Positions 58,824-64,000 of a stretch of DNA of 64,000 nt are shown here, in pieces. The notes beneath the pieces are model-generated. The model worked only from the letters and a program-made list of their open reading frames with translations, ran no database searches and had not been told where the DNA came from. A program made the translations under genes and the position numbers. The DNA is from a virus. Each line of letters begins with the position of its first letter. The first letter of the stretch is position 1. The stretch spans positions 36,985 through 100,984 of IMG/VR virus record IMGVR_UViG_3300037808_000992. One strand, 5' to 3'.

Positions 58824-59198
58824 ATGAATAATGAAGAAAAGGTCGTCGTGGCCAAATGCACACCTAACTGTAAGCACGATTGGGAGACGCTAACATATAG
58901 CGAACACATGGCATCGGTTAAGTCTGCTATCAAAAAAGTTTCAAAAGGCGAGTTTAGGAGGGCACCTTCTAAAAAGTGGAAGCTTGGTCGTATGGTCTCA
59001 AACAGGCACAGCCAACCAGCGATTGCCTATAAGACGATGCTTAAGGTTTTGAAAACACTTGAGCACAACTACGGACCATTTGAGCCGGAGAGGTGCTCAG
59101 GCATGCCGCGTGACTACTGGCACGATGCACACACTCCACGCGATTGCTGCCACTGCCATGAATGTGCTGTCGCTAAAAAGTTAGTTCAGCATGGGTGA
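58824..59198 (+). CDS. Cys/His-rich small protein
   Basis: This 124-residue protein has an N-terminal CTPNCKHDW and a C-terminal cluster CCHCHEC, giving several metal ligands. The middle is helical and basic (SKGEFRRAPSKKWKLGRM). It is read from a leaderless-type start. It may be a zinc-dependent nucleic-acid-binding protein. The family is unknown. Confidence 0.6.
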   Translation: MNNEEKVVVAKCTPNCKHDWETLTYSEHMASVKSAIKKVSKGEFRRAPSKKWKLGRMVSNRHSQPAIAYKTMLKVLKTLEHNYGPFEPERCSGMPRDYWHDAHTPRDCCHCHECAVAKKLVQHG

Positions 59199-59216
59199 TT
59201 ATGTTAGATCGGGGGG

Positions 59217-59525
59217 GTGGCACGGTGTGGCCGATGTGGGCTCTGGAACCAGTACCCTTCCGACTTTAGAGAGAAAAAATATGCGGGCGTGTGCGTGTGG
59301 TATCAATTACGTCTACCAGAGCATGAGGTGTATGAGTTGAGGGAGTGCCCTGACTTTTTTGAAAAGATTCCTGAAGTTTCACCCTTAGAACATTTTGAGT
59401 ATAAAGTGCAAAGAGATCAGCTAAGAGAAGCGTATGTAGTAGCGAAACGAAGTAAGGTAATTTCGTATATAGCCATTGTTATTTCAGTGGCTTCATTTTT
59501 ATTTAGTTTAGTTAAATTATTTTGA
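59217..59525 (+). CDS. Zinc-binding, tail-anchored small protein
   Basis: The product is 102 residues from GTG 59217 (a strong G-run precedes). The N-terminus has CGRC and a second Cys group (CVWYQ, ECPDF), and the C-terminal ~20 residues are hydrophobic (ISYIAIVISVASFLFSLVKL), suggesting a tail anchor in the inner membrane. A soluble metal-binding part would face the cytoplasm. The function is unknown. Confidence 0.52.
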   Translation: MARCGRCGLWNQYPSDFREKKYAGVCVWYQLRLPEHEVYELRECPDFFEKIPEVSPLEHFEYKVQRDQLREAYVVAKRSKVISYIAIVISVASFLFSLVKLF

Positions 59526-59537
59526 GAGAGGTGTAAT

Positions 59538-59783
59538 TTGAAAGCCGGGAGACCGTATTTAAACTGTGACAGTTTTAGTGAAGTTTTGGAACTGCATGAG
59601 AATGTAGATACCTACACTAAAGATGCCATAATCCAAGTCCATGACAGGTTGGCGACAGCCCATTTCATTGTGCGCTCAGCCTTTGGCCAACAAGATCCTG
59701 ATGATGGAGTCGTGTTGGCAGTTTGCGGGGAACTACTTAATACTGAGGTGCGTTTACGCGAGTTAGCGTTGAGTCGTCTGTAA
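59538..59783 (+). CDS. Unknown small helical protein
   Basis: The product is 81 residues from TTG 59538, with GAGAGGTG upstream. It is mostly helical (FSEVLELHENVDTYTKDAII and VLAVCGELLNTEVRLREL). The gene stops immediately before the next GTG, so the two are probably co-translated. The role is unknown; it might act with the alpha-CTD-like protein. Confidence 0.5.
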   Translation: MKAGRPYLNCDSFSEVLELHENVDTYTKDAIIQVHDRLATAHFIVRSAFGQQDPDDGVVLAVCGELLNTEVRLRELALSRL

Positions 59784-60023
59784 GTGGTTACTTTAAGACG
59801 CCATCTAAAGAATAAGGGTGTTGATTATCTAGAGTTCAGCATGAGGGCGTCCTGCGCTTTGGCGAACAGCGGAATCAGCACCATAGGACAGCTTTTAGAT
59901 CATTCTCGATCTGAGCTTAGTACATTGGGAATTTCCAATGTACTGTTGGACTCTATTGAAGAGGAGTTAGCTCTTTTTAATTTATTGTTAAACAAAAATT
60001 ATGAAAAATATAAAAATACATGA
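59784..60023 (+). CDS. RNA polymerase alpha-CTD-like protein
   Basis: The product is 79 residues from GTG 59784, directly adjoining the previous stop. Residues ~15-68 follow the alpha C-terminal domain: EFSMRASCALANSGISTIGQ aligns with the 'ELTVRSANCL...AIHYIGDL' block of E. coli alpha, and LSTLGISNVLLDSIEEELAL aligns with the later helix. The Arg equivalent to R265 is kept, Asn268 is Cys, and Lys297/298 are lost. The domain could replace or block host alpha-CTD at promoters, act as a small DNA-binding regulator, or be a related helix-hairpin-helix protein. Confidence 0.7.
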   Translation: MVTLRRHLKNKGVDYLEFSMRASCALANSGISTIGQLLDHSRSELSTLGISNVLLDSIEEELALFNLLLNKNYEKYKNT

Positions 60024-60354
60024 AACGTTTATTGATGTAACTAAAGATATAGGTGTTGGAGAGACGGGCATCTATGAGACAAAGTTTAAAAGTAAAGAGG
60101 CGTTGTTAAAGTCCTTTTTAAAAACTCACGGTAAATTAGTCCATACGCTTGATTTAGGGTGTTCTCAGTGTTTGCAGAACGGTTCTGTTGGTGTAAAGTC
60201 CGATTCTTGTGGTTGGGTTTTTCAACGAGAGACAACTTATGAAGATTGCTCCGAGATTTATTTACAAGAGATCTGGGTAGTGATGAATAAACAATGTGAG
60301 ATATGTGGGGATAACCTTGTTACAAGGAGATTGCAAAGTGGTAAGAATAAATAG
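60001..60354 (+). CDS. Unknown Cys-containing protein
   Basis: This 117-residue protein overlaps the previous gene by 23 bp. It has a CSQC motif (~54) in the middle and CEICGDN near the C-terminus, plus further Cys. The rest is alpha/beta with a Lys-rich helix (KSKEALLKSFLKTHGK). It may bind zinc. The function is not recognised. Confidence 0.52.
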   Translation: MKNIKIHETFIDVTKDIGVGETGIYETKFKSKEALLKSFLKTHGKLVHTLDLGCSQCLQNGSVGVKSDSCGWVFQRETTYEDCSEIYLQEIWVVMNKQCEICGDNLVTRRLQSGKNK

Positions 60355-60592
60355 CTTTAAATGGCGTACTGGTCAGTGGGAAGTCGTCCTGGATATGGTA
60401 ACAGCGGAGAAATTTGAGGGTTATGTCTATGACAAGAACTCCACCACCACTCAACGTTGGTGGTTTCCTAGAAATACGAATTCCATCGCCTTCACCGACC
60501 CTTACTCTTTACCTATTTCGGTAAAACGATTAGTTCGTCAAATGTTAAAACAGCCCTTATTAAGCATAGAGGGCTACATTGGGATGCAGTAA
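60338..60592 (+). CDS. Unknown small beta-rich protein
   Basis: The best start is GTG 60338 (AAGGAGA at 60324-60330), giving 84 residues. The sequence has Trp/Arg-rich strands (FKWRTGQWEVVLDM, TQRWWFPRNTNS) and a C-terminal basic helix (VKRLVRQMLKQPL). It overlaps the previous gene by 17 bp. It could be a nucleic-acid- or protein-binding SH3-like barrel. It is not identified. Confidence 0.5.
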   Translation: MVRINSFKWRTGQWEVVLDMVTAEKFEGYVYDKNSTTTQRWWFPRNTNSIAFTDPYSLPISVKRLVRQMLKQPLLSIEGYIGMQ

Positions 60593-60759
60593 TGACTAGA
60601 GTAGCGAAGTTATTAGCTGTTAAAGAGTTAGAGCTTGAAGAAACCTCCTTACAGGATCGAAAAGAATACCTCCAGAAAGAGTTAGTTAATCTTGATCAAC
60701 AGTTGACTTTGTTAAACACGAAAATATTGAGCTTAAAGGTGTTTATCCCTAATGAGTGA
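60592..60759 (+). CDS. Small coiled-coil protein
   Basis: This 55-residue frame starts on the preceding stop (TAATG). It is almost entirely one charged helix with heptad Leu spacing (KLLAVKELELEETSLQDRKE then LQKELVNLDQQLTLL), so it is a coiled coil, probably a dimer. It overlaps the next gene by 8 bp. An adaptor or antirepressor-like role is possible but unsupported. Confidence 0.5.
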   Translation: MTRVAKLLAVKELELEETSLQDRKEYLQKELVNLDQQLTLLNTKILSLKVFIPNE

Positions 60760-60946
60760 GGAATTGACCACCTATATTATTGACCAGCGTGGTTTTGATG
60801 AACTAAAGTACATATCTGATTTTTTAAGTACTAGAAAGACTGTCAAAATGAAGGAAGTCAAAAAATTATCTTCTGCGCTTAACTCTGTGCTTGAGCGTGT
60901 GATTTATATGAAAGTTGGAATAATAGATGAGACCTTTGTTAAATAA
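60752..60946 (+). CDS. Unknown small protein
   Basis: This is a 64-residue protein overlapping the coiled-coil gene by 8 bp. It has a strand (TYIIDQRGFDELKYI) then a basic helix (RKTVKMKEVKKLSSALNSVL) and a short C-terminal strand. It may be a small DNA-binding fold. No family is recognised. Confidence 0.48.
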   Translation: MSEELTTYIIDQRGFDELKYISDFLSTRKTVKMKEVKKLSSALNSVLERVIYMKVGIIDETFVK

Positions 60947-60998
60947 TCCGTGCCCACTTCCACCAGAGTGGCCCGCACCACCACCTACAGAATTTTAA
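60927..60998 (+). CDS. Possible 23-residue proline-rich peptide
   Basis: A short frame from ATG 60927 overlaps the previous gene's 3' end and stops two bases before the next ATG. The peptide is Pro-rich (CPLPPEWPAPPP). Proline-rich peptides can bind SH3-like or ribosomal targets. No ribosome-binding site is strong and the length is short, so coding status is doubtful. Confidence 0.22.
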   Translation: MRPLLNNPCPLPPEWPAPPPTEF

Positions 60999-60999
60999 G

Positions 61000-61128
61000 A
61001 TGCCTAAGCTTATTATTGAGATCACTTGCCCTGAATGCCGTACAAAATTTAGAACTAAACTTAGAAGAGGAATCCCGTTAAAGGGGTGTCCCTCTTGTGA
61101 GTGGGTGCCTGTTAAAAAAGCACCTTGA
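61000..61128 (+). CDS. Small zinc-ribbon peptide
   Basis: This 42-residue frame has CPEC and CPSC separated by 16 residues with many Lys/Arg between (TKFRTKLRRG), the plan of a zinc ribbon that can contact nucleic acid. Its stop codon lies within the -35 box of the next promoter. It is likely a small regulator. Confidence 0.52.
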   Translation: MPKLIIEITCPECRTKFRTKLRRGIPLKGCPSCEWVPVKKAP

Positions 61129-61153
61129 CGCAGTATTCCTTTGGTGGTACCGT
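61125..61153 (+). promoter_or_regulatory. Sigma-70-like promoter
   Basis: TTGACG (61125-61130), 17 bp, TACCGT (61148-61153). The -35 contains the preceding gene's TGA stop. The sequence CAGTATTCCTTT after the -35 is identical to that of the promoter at 58789. Confidence 0.7.
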
Positions 61154-61182
61154 GGTGATAGTTATAGCAAGGTAGGTGTTTA

Positions 61183-61692
61183 GTGGGTACTTTATTATTT
61201 CTGTTTGCGTCTATGTTTTTTGTCCCTTGTGAGCCAGCGGAAAATATTCCTCGCGGCAATCCTACAGGGTGCTCTATGTCTGTTGAAGGGGCGTGTTGCA
61301 CGTGGCACTTCGCAGAAGACAGGTTTTGTGTTCCAGGGGACGACTGCGCTTTGTCGGGTAGGGCTATAGATTCTTTTGATACGCTTCGCAGTGCTAATCG
61401 CTGGTGTTATCGTTTCTGGTGCGGTTGGTTATTGGAGAAGGAAGTTTATTACTCTTACCGGGAAGGGCTTGATAAGCGTTCTCAGGCTTTGCAGCAGATA
61501 CATAAAGTAATTAAAAAGTATAAGTTTAAAGCGGCTAAACGATTAGCGCGAAAAGAACTGCAGCGTCTGCTTAAAACTGAGCACTGTGAGAAGGGTACCC
61601 TTTGTGATGATTACTTAGAATTTGTAATCCACGCCACTATCCCAGAACTAAAACGTGTTGCGCGTGAGTGGAGGGAGAGAATGATCTATTGA
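61183..61692 (+). CDS. Exported cysteine-rich protein
   Basis: The product is 169 residues from GTG 61183 (GCAAGGTAGG upstream). The N-terminal signal peptide is GTLLFLFASMFFVPCEPA. The mature part has ~11 Cys and several Trp (ACCTWHF, RWCYRFWCGWLL), then a charged coiled-coil-like section (KVIKKYKFKAAKRLARKELQ) and a last Cys pair. Disulphide-stabilised periplasmic function is likely. The family is unknown. Confidence 0.55.
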   Translation: MGTLLFLFASMFFVPCEPAENIPRGNPTGCSMSVEGACCTWHFAEDRFCVPGDDCALSGRAIDSFDTLRSANRWCYRFWCGWLLEKEVYYSYREGLDKRSQALQQIHKVIKKYKFKAAKRLARKELQRLLKTEHCEKGTLCDDYLEFVIHATIPELKRVAREWRERMIY

Positions 61693-61717
61693 CTCTCTTG
61701 TAATACTGTGGTAGTAT
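61689..61717 (+). promoter_or_regulatory. Sigma-70-like promoter
   Basis: TTGACT (61689-61694), 17 bp, TAGTAT (61712-61717). The -35 overlaps the TGA stop of the upstream gene. The next gene has a normal ribosome-binding site (TAGGAG). Confidence 0.7.
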
Positions 61718-61752
61718 CCCTAAGTATAGAATATTCGGTATAGGAGTAGAGA

Positions 61753-62064
61753 ATGCCTAAAATTTATCAGGCTCGTTATAAAAACAACGAGAAGACTTCC
61801 AGACACAGTGGTGCTTCTCAAACTAAAGTTGAGAAAGAAGCAAAACTAATTGCCCAAGAAACTGGCAAGAGCGTTTTTGTTGAAGTGCTAGAGATTGAGA
61901 AACCCTCGTTGAAACTCATTATTGGAATGCTTAATGGAGAGGGTCCGTTATCTCGCACTAAGGTCTGTGTGTTCCAACCCAGAGAAGAAGTCGTTGAGAT
62001 GGGTGAGTCCGGTGAAACTACGAAACGTTGGAAAGTCAAGAGAGTGATGGAGGGAAACAAGTGA
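61753..62064 (+). CDS. Unknown small protein
   Basis: This 103-residue protein has a basic N-terminus (KIYQARYKNNEKTSRHSGAS) and an alpha/beta body with strands KVCVFQPREEVVEM and KRWKVKRVMEG. It overlaps the next gene by GTGA. Single-domain, soluble; possibly nucleic-acid-binding. The family is not recognised. Confidence 0.5.
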   Translation: MPKIYQARYKNNEKTSRHSGASQTKVEKEAKLIAQETGKSVFVEVLEIEKPSLKLIIGMLNGEGPLSRTKVCVFQPREEVVEMGESGETTKRWKVKRVMEGNK

Positions 62065-62567
62065 ACATTATAGATCAAGAGTTTGATGGGTATGTTGGTT
62101 ACCAACTAAAAGAAGAATTGATTAAATCCTTGGATGCTTACGGAAAGCTTATATTCATGGTGGGCTTTAACGACGAGTGGACTGAAGACCCACGGTGTGA
62201 GTGTGCGAAGCCTGATGTTTGTGAGGGAGTGACTCCTATTTGCAAGGTGTGCTTCCACCCACCTCACCGAGGGGATTGGATGGCTTGCTTTGATTACAAG
62301 TGCTACACCGATCCACAGGGAGTGACTCACGTCGCTTATCACGCTGTAGTAAGCAGTGATTCTGGCGGATTTATAGATACCTTAGATCAAGGCGTTGTTA
62401 GCGAAGATAAAGCTCCCTTTGATTTACCAAATTACTGGTCTGTCATGGGGATGGAAAACGTACCGTGGACCGTAGATGAGATTGAGGCAATCTTCGTATG
62501 CCAACAAGATTGGGAGCGCGGGCTAAGGGCAGCCATTCTAGAATCTAAAATGGAGGCTAGAAGTTGA
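62061..62567 (+). CDS. Unknown protein with Cys clusters
   Basis: The start is GTG 62061 with GGAGGGA upstream. The 168-residue product has Cys-containing segments CECAKPDVC, CKVCFHPPH and later DYKCYTD, consistent with one or two metal sites. The C-terminal half is acidic and helical (WTVDEIEAIFVCQQDWERGL). The function is unknown. Confidence 0.52.
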   Translation: MNIIDQEFDGYVGYQLKEELIKSLDAYGKLIFMVGFNDEWTEDPRCECAKPDVCEGVTPICKVCFHPPHRGDWMACFDYKCYTDPQGVTHVAYHAVVSSDSGGFIDTLDQGVVSEDKAPFDLPNYWSVMGMENVPWTVDEIEAIFVCQQDWERGLRAAILESKMEARS

Positions 62568-62576
62568 GGAGCGGCG

Positions 62577-62786
62577 ATGAAAACTTATAAATATCTGGCT
62601 TTTGATCGAGTGCGTGTTCAGCAGTATTTTGACGCTGAGACGCCTCCCGATAGTTATGTGTCCAGTGATTCGTTTAGTAAAGCGTTGGAGAGTGCCCTCA
62701 ACGAAGGGTATCGGTGGGTGCGGAGTGAAGGAAACGAGGCCATCTTTGAATTGGTCCTGGATAACGTCTACGAAGTCCTCTCTTGA
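62577..62786 (+). CDS. Unknown small protein
   Basis: This 69-residue protein is made from ATG 62577 (GAGGAG upstream). It has an N-terminal strand (YKYLAFDRVRVQQYF), a helix (SFSKALESALNEGYRW) and a closing strand pair (AIFELVLDNVYEVL). The stop is inside the next -35 box. The layout is a small alpha/beta fold of unknown role. Confidence 0.48.
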   Translation: MKTYKYLAFDRVRVQQYFDAETPPDSYVSSDSFSKALESALNEGYRWVRSEGNEAIFELVLDNVYEVLS

Positions 62787-62811
62787 CAGGTACTATTTAT
62801 CGTGTTAGTAA
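62783..62811 (+). promoter_or_regulatory. Sigma-70-like promoter
   Basis: TTGACA (62783-62788), 17 bp, TAGTAA (62806-62811). The -35 overlaps the TGA of the previous gene. Initiation falls in a perfect palindrome at 62810-62827. Confidence 0.68.
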
Positions 62812-62827
62812 AATTACTAGTAATTTT
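62810..62827. promoter_or_regulatory. Perfect 18-bp palindrome at a promoter start (candidate operator)
   Basis: AAAATTACTAGTAATTTT is its own reverse complement and covers the predicted start of the promoter at 62783, overlapping its -10. It is followed by T residues. A dimeric repressor could bind here. Alternatively it is part of an AT-rich terminator for the upstream gene. Confidence 0.55.
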
Positions 62828-62918
62828 TTACTATTGTTCTTTGGGGTCGCTGCGGGCGGGGGTCGTGCTCTACCTTCAGCGGTCTCGTTAAAAAACGACA
62901 TGCGGTGAAAAACAACCC

Positions 62919-62948
62919 TTGACTTTAGTATTACCTGCGTGGTACAAC
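62919..62948 (+). promoter_or_regulatory. Sigma-70-like promoter
   Basis: TTGACT (62919-62924) with TACAAC at 18 bp (62943-62948). It is related to the other promoters here (TTAGTATTACCT after the -35). Transcription would start near 62955 and enter the structured non-coding region and the transglycosylase gene. Confidence 0.6.
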
Positions 62949-62954
62949 AGTATT

Positions 62955-63150
62955 GCAAAACTTACCAAGGGGTAAGGGCGCAAACGTCTTTTTGTGGGGC
63001 TACGCCACATTGATCAAAGACTAGCAGAGCGGTAGCGAAGTCAGTGGAAGCTAGGTACAGGCGGAGTAAGTATGTCAGTGATGTGAGTCATTGATTGCTG
63101 CCCCCTGTTTGTATTGAACGATGGATGCGTCGAGTGACCCTCACTGATCC
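62955..63150 (+). ncRNA. Candidate structured non-coding RNA or long 5' leader
   Basis: Downstream of the 62919 promoter, complementary segments occur in order: CTTACC/GGTAAG (62961-62976), TGTGG/CCACA, CTAGC (63021-63025)/GCTAG (63050-63054), ACAGG (63057-63061)/CCTGT (63104-63108), a TCAGTGA/TCATTGA hairpin near 63075-63094 with one G-U pair, and AGTGA/TCACT near 63133-63145. The density in a gene-free span suggests a folded RNA. No known class is recognised, and it may act as a leader for the transglycosylase gene. Confidence 0.45.
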
Positions 63151-63174
63151 CCTTTAATTGGAGGTGCGTAGAGC

Positions 63175-63597
63175 ATGATTGGGTTAATGATTGCGATGAC
63201 GATGTTTAGCGGTGGCGAGAGACTATCTCGGGTATTAGATGCCGCTCCTATTATTTGGTCTGAGGCCGAGGCGGCTGGGGTAGATCCTTATCTAGTCGCG
63301 GCCATTGGTTGGGTTGAAACTAGGTGGAATCCTAACATTAAAAGCAGAACGAATGATTATGGGATTATGCAGATTAACCTGAAGTTCTCTAAAATTGGCA
63401 AGAAGCAGTTACGCCTTCTTCGTCCCAACATTAGATACTCTATTAAAATTATGAAGTACTGGGAGAAGCGATTTGGGAAGGATTGGATCTGTCACTATAA
63501 TTCAGGGAATCGCTGTTACGAAAAAAGTCGTCGTTACGCTAAAAAAGTATTGCGTGTAATGAGAGCACTAAAGAAGTTGGGTATTGGGTCTGTTTAG
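63175..63597 (+). CDS. Lytic transglycosylase (SLT-like)
   Basis: This 140-residue protein has GGAGGT (63160-63165) before the ATG at 63175. It has a short hydrophobic start (MIGLMIAMTMFSGG) that may be a signal or anchor. The SLT core follows: IGWVETRWNP with the catalytic Glu (~48), a DYGIMQINL motif (~62) and CHYNSGN (~103). It cleaves glycan strands non-hydrolytically. It may aid lysis or local cell-wall opening. It is far from the amidase gene, suggesting two separate murein-active functions. Confidence 0.82.
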   Translation: MIGLMIAMTMFSGGERLSRVLDAAPIIWSEAEAAGVDPYLVAAIGWVETRWNPNIKSRTNDYGIMQINLKFSKIGKKQLRLLRPNIRYSIKIMKYWEKRFGKDWICHYNSGNRCYEKSRRYAKKVLRVMRALKKLGIGSV

Positions 63598-63605
63598 ACC
63601 TATTG

Positions 63606-63689
63606 GCCGGGATGGTGGAATTGGTAGACACAAGGGACTTAAAATCCCTTGTCCATACGGACGTGCGGGTTCAAGTCCCGCTCCCGGTA
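63606..63689 (+). tRNA. trnL: tRNA-Leu (anticodon UAA)
   Basis: A complete cloverleaf: acceptor GCCGGGA (63606-63612) with TCCCGGT (63682-63688), anticodon stem AGGGA/TCCCT with anticodon TAA at 63640-63642, a long variable arm typical of Leu, and a GCGGG-TTCAAGT-CCCGC T arm. The discriminator is A at 63689 and CCA is not encoded. The sequence is close to bacterial tRNA-Leu(UAA). It would help decode TTA, which is common in this phage. Confidence 0.95.
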
Positions 63690-63778
63690 CTTCGTTACCC
63701 AACCTATCATGACGATCCGAACTAAACTCAGCCCCGCAACAAACCTGATATTTTGCCAACCAACGGGTCAGTGTAGTC

Positions 63779-64000
63779 ATGGAAATTAAACGAATGGAAA
63801 AAGAACAACTCAAAGAGTTTGTTCAAGACTTTGTAAACGGTCAGATATTTACATCACTTCACATAGACGGTGTTGGGAGCAGTGAATGGGCAGATACGGT
63901 GTCTAAGGTCTTTCTTCCTGTGCTTCTAGGGTGTCTAGACGAAGCTACACCATTAGAAATGGAGGATCTAGGTGCGGTGTGGGCTTATGAAAGTGAGGCA
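63779..64000 (+). CDS. Unknown protein, cut by the window end
   Basis: A frame runs from ATG 63779 to the end of the window without a stop (74 codons visible). The N-terminus is a charged helix (IKRMEKEQLKEFVQDFVNGQ), then a mixed segment with GCLDEATPLEMEDLG. It follows the tRNA by ~90 bp. The family cannot be judged from the visible part. Confidence 0.5.
   Translation, partial: MEIKRMEKEQLKEFVQDFVNGQIFTSLHIDGVGSSEWADTVSKVFLPVLLGCLDEATPLEMEDLGAVWAYESEA

Larger units (their letters stand above)
62787..63174 (+). other. Gene-free 388-bp region with promoters and structured RNA
   Basis: No convincing coding frame lies between the small gene ending at 62786 and the transglycosylase. It holds the promoter and palindrome above, short hairpins (TCGTT-AAAA-AACGA near 62886-62899), a second promoter at 62919, and a run of complementary segments from 62961 to 63145. 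Confidence 0.6.

Noticed and set aside
62602-62808. Plus-strand frame overlapping the 62577 gene
   Set aside because: Less favourable start than ATG 62577 with GAGGAG, and it runs over the next promoter.
63709-63789. 26-codon frame between the tRNA and the last gene
   Set aside because: No ribosome-binding site and it overlaps the following start in another frame; not supportable.
109-63813. Many minus-strand open frames
   Set aside because: They lie opposite convincing plus-strand genes, lack ribosome-binding sites and recognisable domains, and look like shadows. The only supported minus-strand signals are the RNA elements near 38.3-38.6 kb.

Overview
This window is a contiguous piece of a large, probably virulent, tailed bacteriophage with a contractile tail (myovirus morphotype). 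The evidence is a tail sheath, a tube-like protein, a frameshifted tail-chaperone pair, a tape measure, hub, spike and wedge baseplate proteins, a GpA-type large terminase, and a nearly complete phage replication and recombination set. Every convincing gene is on the + strand. No integrase, prophage repressor or attachment site was seen. A lipoprotein with a lipobox and a possible spanin pair suggest a diderm (Gram-negative) host.

Layout. 1-6.2 kb: head-tail joining or tail-completion proteins, the sheath and an unassigned virion protein. 6.3-9.5 kb: tube, chaperones with a likely programmed frameshift, tape measure. 9.5-18.6 kb: hub, spike, gp25-like wedge and J-type wedge. 18.6-33 kb: very large fibre, adhesin and tailspike proteins. 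33-35 kb: small membrane and exported proteins that may form a lysis cassette. 35-38.3 kb: UvsW-like helicase and unknown genes, ending with a degenerate J-domain protein. 38.3-41.6 kb: a replication module. 41.6-53.6 kb: SprT-like protease, primase, ribbon-helix-helix regulator, family A DNA polymerase, UvsY-like mediator, gp32-like SSB, bacterial-type RecA, SbcD/SbcC nuclease with an amidase gene between them. 53.6-58.1 kb: PD-(D/E)XK nuclease, NYN protein, large then small terminase, Dam methylase. 58.1-63.2 kb: a string of small, often cysteine-rich genes with many sigma-70-like promoters, including an RNA polymerase alpha-CTD-like protein. 63.1-64 kb: a structured non-coding region, a transglycosylase, tRNA-Leu(UAA) and a gene cut by the window end.

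The most interesting part is 38.2-39.5 kb. A leftward promoter (TTGCAA-N16-TATAAT) and a leftward intrinsic terminator define a roughly 79-nt antisense RNA covering the ribosome-binding site and start codon of a winged-helix initiator-like gene. That gene carries three identical 19-bp direct repeats spaced 147 and 105 bp (both multiples of 10.5 bp), followed by an AT-rich tract, and the replicative helicase gene comes next. This copies the architecture of the lambda OOP RNA / O gene / ori region in a phage with T4-like and bacterial-like recombination genes. It is an inference from sequence pattern and untested.

Other notable items: the alpha-CTD-like protein; a family of promoters, two of which place the transcription start on the start codon (leaderless mRNAs); a perfect 18-bp palindrome over a promoter start site; short exported cysteine-rich peptides; and beta-rich modules recurring across several tail proteins.
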